From Cryptomeria japonica (Eukaryota; Streptophyta; Pinopsida; Cupressales; Cupressaceae): a stretch of DNA of 64,000 bases. A program made the translations under genes and the position numbers. Below, piece after piece: positions 61,491 through 64,000 of this stretch (its first letter is position 1; each line of letters opens with the position of its first letter). The notes beneath the pieces are model-generated. The model did not search any database. It saw only the letters and a program-made list of their open reading frames with translations, and was not told where the DNA came from. The stretch is from positions 50,199 to 114,198 of the forward strand of contig NW_026729287.1 of assembly GCF_030272615.1 (NCBI RefSeq), in the 5' to 3' direction.

Positions 61491-63823
61491 GGGACCGTGT
61501 CAGCCTGGTTTCACATTTCAGGTGTAAAATTTGAACATAACGCTGAAGGATTCAAAACCAATGGATTTAATACATCTCATTTTGTCGAAAAATTGTATAG
61601 TTCTATGCTATTTGTATTTGTAGTAAGAATAGTAATCCTTCTTCAAAGTTTACCAAACTGTAGATTAATTCTATGTTTGATCCTGATTCTGTAATTTTGT
61701 GCACTGATTCGAGAATATCGTAGTAACTCAAGACAATTTTTTAATTATTATTTTACTAGGTCGATGGAAATATTGTTGCCCCAGAAAATCCGAGCAGCTG
61801 GAAGAGCACATATGTGTGGTTGTTGTTCGAGCATCTTCAACAATTTACATTGACAGGGAAGGGCACTATTGACGGAAAAGGAAGTAATTGGTGGGGTAAA
61901 CATAAAAGTAGACCAACGGTTAGTAACCATTTACACTGCTGAACTTCTCTTGTGTGTTTCTAGTTTCTGATACAGAATATATGTAAAATACTACCTAAAC
62001 TAGAACCTTAATATATGTAAAATTTTACGTAAACCTGCACAGTAAGATTCTAGTTTGAATTTTCAAACAGAATTTGCAGATGAATGAGGAAAAATAAATA
62101 AAGCCTTTAAAAACGGAGTTATTTTTTTAATTAGCTCACAATAAAGCAAGCAACAGCTGTTTTTCAATACACAGGAATAAAACAGAAAGCAGCGAGTATC
62201 TTCCATAAAGCATGAATAAAAATAGGTCCGTAAAGCATGGGAAAAAACTACTTACATGCGCTAAAATTATAGATGCATATCATATGACTTTCTTTTTTCC
62301 ACAGGCCATTCAATTCAATGATGTGAAAGGGAGTGCACTGAGTGGACTGAAGGTGACAAACAGTCCTCAATTTCATGTCCAGATCGTGGGTATTACCATT
62401 CAGGCACCAGAAAGCAGCCCAAACACTGATGGAATTGATACGTTCCAATCCACAAACATAGTCATAAAAGATTCCACTATTGGAACAGGTAAAGGAATGA
62501 GGAAGTGCAAATATTTTCATTTTCAGATTTTGTTTTAAATAAAACTGTTTGAATTTCCAAGGGTGAATTATCTTAGTGATAAATATTTTGTATCATAAAT
62601 AGTTTGGATTATATTTCATGACACATCAGTAACATTCTTTGATTACCAAAGTACACTCTATGATACATCAATGATTTTATCTGATTACAAGCTAAGAAAC
62701 AGATAAAAGACAATGGATGCGACTATTATAATTAAAAAAAATCATATCATAGATTGATTATGATCTCAGATTTTTTCTTTTATTCTTAAATATAATATTA
62801 AATAGCAGAGATTATATGTGAATAGAGAAATATGAGTACATTGAAGTTTGATGACTGCAGGAGATGACTGTGTGGGGATAGGTGATGGGTCTTCAAATAT
62901 TAACATCAATGATATCACATGCGGTCCACGCCATGGAATAAGGTGATTAACGCTCTAAATAAACACAAATCCCTTAACAGCTAATAATAATTTATGTCTG
63001 TCCAAATATGTTAGGCATGAGAAATTCTTTATATTATTTGTATAATTTTGCAGCATTGGAAGTCTTGGAAGAGGAAACACGAAAGCAGATGTCCATTCGA
63101 TTCACGTGAACGGCGCCAAGTTGACATCAACAACGAATGGATTAAGAATCAAGACATGGCCGGTATAATAATTATTTCAATAATCTCAAATTAAATCATT
63201 GCTGTTTTAAAAATAACATAAAAAAAAAAAATACTTCTGTATGCTGAGGATAGATGAAATATAGAATTGCAATAAAGGAGAACTACAAGAATCATTGTTT
63301 ATTTTTATTTTCATGGGATTTTCAATAGGTTACACTATTTGAAATGTTCATTGACAAACTGTCTATGATATAACAGGGGGCTTCTGGCGTGGCAAGTGAT
63401 ATAACATATGACAATGTCCAGATGGAAGACGTAAGCAACCCAATAATAATTAACCAGTTCTACTGCGACACAGGTGACACTGGGTCTGGTTGCAAGTCTC
63501 AGGTAGACATCTGATCTAAATCCTTAATTAAACTCAGTTTTTGCTTTCAATACAACTGAGATCTGATTCGGGGTTCACCTTTTCATTTGATGTAGGGTTC
63601 TGCTGTGAAAATCAGTAATGTAGAGTACAGTAATATCAGGGGCACATCAGCAACAGAAGACGGAATCACATTGTCGTGCAGCCAAAGCGGATCTTGCACG
63701 GGCATAAAAATGGAGAAAATAGATTTGGTAACTGGCTGAGGGGCGCAAGCCTCTTGTAGTGCCCAAAACTTACAGGGTGGAAATTCGATTCCTTCACGTT
63801 GTCTGGGCAACAATGGCCAATGA
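61487..63823 (+). pseudogene. Polygalacturonase pseudogene 3 (exon 1 deleted)
   Basis: Retains the end of exon 2 (61487-61521) and exons 61760-61918, 62305-62488, 62861-62942, 63054-63162, 63377-63502 and 63596-63823. The promoter, exon 1 with the signal peptide and most of exon 2 are deleted. Further damage: a 24-bp in-frame deletion in exon 4 (eight residues from the TLTNCDSV stretch) between TGTC microhomologies; Gly to Arg next to the catalytic His (CGPRHG, 62928-62930); and a TGA in exon 8 at 63737-63739, 28 codons before the normal stop. NTDGID, GDDC and RIKT remain, as do all splice sites I checked. It cannot give a secreted enzyme. Confidence 0.92.
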
Positions 63824-64000
63824 TATAACAGAGATGTGAAGCTGTCTCTAATGCAGTAACCTCTTTCTTAAATCCCTGAAAAGTAATGTATTCTTCAGAA
63901 CAGTTAGCAATTAACAATTTGGATCTCCGCTGATGGAAAAAGCCATTGGCTTTAATATTTTTCTTGTCATTTCTTTTCCAAAGATAATGGGAACGGGAAT
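63824..64000. other. 3' flank of polygalacturonase pseudogene 3
   Basis: Homologous to A1 from 7600 onward. Nothing further is seen before the window ends. Confidence 0.6.

Larger units (their letters stand above)
58743..64000. repeat. Tandem segmental duplication, copy A3 (continues past window end)
   Basis: Matches A1 from position 1, with more substitutions than A2 shows. A deletion of about 2.34 kb (A1 2893-5233) removes the promoter, its repeats, exon 1 and most of exon 2. The copy runs out of the window just after the polygalacturonase stop, before the copia remnant. Confidence 0.95.

Overview
The window is plant nuclear DNA, most likely from a conifer (Cupressaceae or Taxaceae type). 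Its only host genes are eight-exon, secreted GH28 polygalacturonases that resemble, to my recollection, the group-2 pollen-allergen polygalacturonases of Cupressaceae. The rest is AT-rich intergenic DNA, decayed Ty1/copia retrotransposons and a large Ty3/gypsy retrotransposon array. The taxonomic call is inference. The gene structures, element structures and breaks are read directly from the sequence.

Layout. A segment of about 17.45 kb occurs three times in direct orientation: copy A1 (1-17454), copy A2 (17455-58742, split by an insertion) and copy A3 (58743 to the window end, incomplete). A full unit holds, in order: unrecognised intergenic DNA, a CT microsatellite, AT-rich DNA, a three-unit 86-bp repeat in the gene promoter, a polygalacturonase gene, a truncated antisense copia pol with its 3' LTR, a broken copia gag (UBN2 type), a copia LTR-like end, a broken gag zinc knuckle, and a two-exon remnant of a second polygalacturonase. 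The genes in A1 and A2 are intact by my splice model (421 codons plus stop). The A3 copy is dead: its promoter and exon 1 are deleted, and it has further lesions.

Insertion. A2 carries 24.45 kb of Ty3/gypsy DNA (30231-54684) in minus orientation. It is arranged as a concatemer, right to left: LTR3, internal, LTR2, internal, LTR1, truncated internal. The repeat period is 11,154 bp and I noticed one difference between the two full units. The element has the Tat-lineage signature of a second RNase H domain. Its primer-binding site matches the 3' end of plant tRNA-Trp, and its polypurine tract is clear. On the opposite strand, between the pol end and the polypurine tract, it carries a captured, intron-containing plant-mobile-domain (PMD) gene. 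Shared nonsense codons break both the integrase end and the PMD gene in both units, so neither full unit looks autonomous.

History. A1 and A2 are almost identical over the first 10 kb but clearly more different to the right, which suggests a recent unequal crossover or conversion inside an older array. Two deletions (left edge of the gypsy array; 5' end of the A3 gene) both end in short duplications copied from next to the break, a sign of error-prone end joining. I found no RNA genes, CRISPR arrays or prokaryotic features.
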